Both the position numbers and the translations under genes were made by a program. This document shows, one piece after another, positions 6,036-6,137 of a stretch of 6,137 nt of DNA. Location: assembly GCA_013140935.1 (NCBI GenBank), contig JABFSD010000868.1, forward strand, positions 1 to 6,137. Reading direction: 5' to 3'. How positions within the stretch are numbered: the first letter of the stretch is position 1; each line of letters begins with the position of its first letter. Source of the stretch: Acidobacteriota bacterium (lineage in GTDB: Bacteria > Acidobacteriota > Blastocatellia > RBC074). Below the pieces are notes generated by a model, which had not been told where the DNA came from, made no database searches, and saw only the letters and a program-made list of their open reading frames with translations.

Positions 6036-6137
6036 ATGGAAGAACGATTGCAAAAACTGATTGCGCAAGCAGGCATTGCTTCGCGCCGTGCGGCAGAAGA
6101 AATGATCAAAGACGGCGAAGTGCTGGTGAACGGTAAC
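6036..6137 (+). CDS. Pseudouridine synthase, RsuA/RluB family, N-terminal part, cut by window edge
   Basis: Thirty-four codons are visible from an ATG at 6036 to the right edge. The sequence MEERLQKLIAQAGIASRRAA, then EEMIKDGEVLVNGN, is the start of an S4 RNA-binding domain in the form typical of RsuA/RluB/RluE/RluF enzymes. These isomerise a specific uridine of 16S or 23S rRNA (or a tRNA). The catalytic Asp domain would lie beyond the edge, so the exact target cannot be told and no symbol is given. Many other S4-domain proteins exist, but the RLQK...AGIASRR...EE.I..G.V.VNG pattern favours this family. A weak GGGA about eight bases upstream is the only ribosome binding site candidate. The gene is close behind phoD on the same strand, with the palindrome between them. 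Confidence 0.8.
   Translation, partial: MEERLQKLIAQAGIASRRAAEEMIKDGEVLVNGN

Noticed and set aside
1..6137. CRISPR array, tRNA, rRNA, transposase or defence genes
   Set aside because: No regularly spaced repeats, no tRNA-like cloverleaf, no rRNA-like sequence and no recognisable transposase or defence domain were found on either strand.

Overview
The window looks like an ordinary stretch of a Gram-negative-type bacterial chromosome. It has moderately high GC by eye, exported proteins with Sec, Tat and lipoprotein signals, a TPR lipoprotein with an LAAC lipobox, and a bacterial S10-type peptidase. This set of genes, plus a GTAGCGC-type palindrome next to one of them, is compatible with Acidobacteriota (Blastocatellia-like). 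That placement is an impression, not something the sequence proves.

Layout, left to right. (1) Positions 1-378, minus strand: the first 126 codons of an exported S10 serine carboxypeptidase-like protein, cut by the window edge just after its NGGPGS oxyanion-hole motif. (2) Positions 489-2897, minus: a large lipoprotein built almost entirely of tetratricopeptide repeats, lying 110 bp upstream of the peptidase gene in the same direction. (3) A divergent intergenic region of about 125 bp with candidate promoters for both directions. (4) Positions 3026-3613, plus: folE, GTP cyclohydrolase I, intact, with its zinc and catalytic residues present. (5) Positions 3614-4474: a poorly conserved-looking stretch. 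It holds an unrecognised minus-strand protein gene with a strong ribosome binding site (3807-4244) whose reading frame appears broken at a run of four C. It also holds a possible 51-codon plus-strand ORF overlapping the lost 3' end, and protein-like but frame-broken sequence just upstream. (6) Positions 4475-6001, plus: phoD, a Tat-exported alkaline phosphatase D, intact. (7) Positions 5998-6023: a near-perfect 12-bp-arm palindrome that contains the phoD stop codon. (8) Positions 6036-6137, plus: the start of an RsuA/RluB-family pseudouridine synthase, cut by the right edge.

The genes do not form one pathway. folE makes the first pterin intermediate of folate and related cofactors, phoD releases phosphate outside the cytoplasm, and the pseudouridine synthase modifies rRNA. 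The S10 peptidase and TPR lipoprotein are envelope or exported proteins. I see no defence system, CRISPR array, transposase, tRNA or rRNA. The points most worth a second look are the palindrome at the phoD stop codon and the decaying or frameshifted gene region between folE and phoD.
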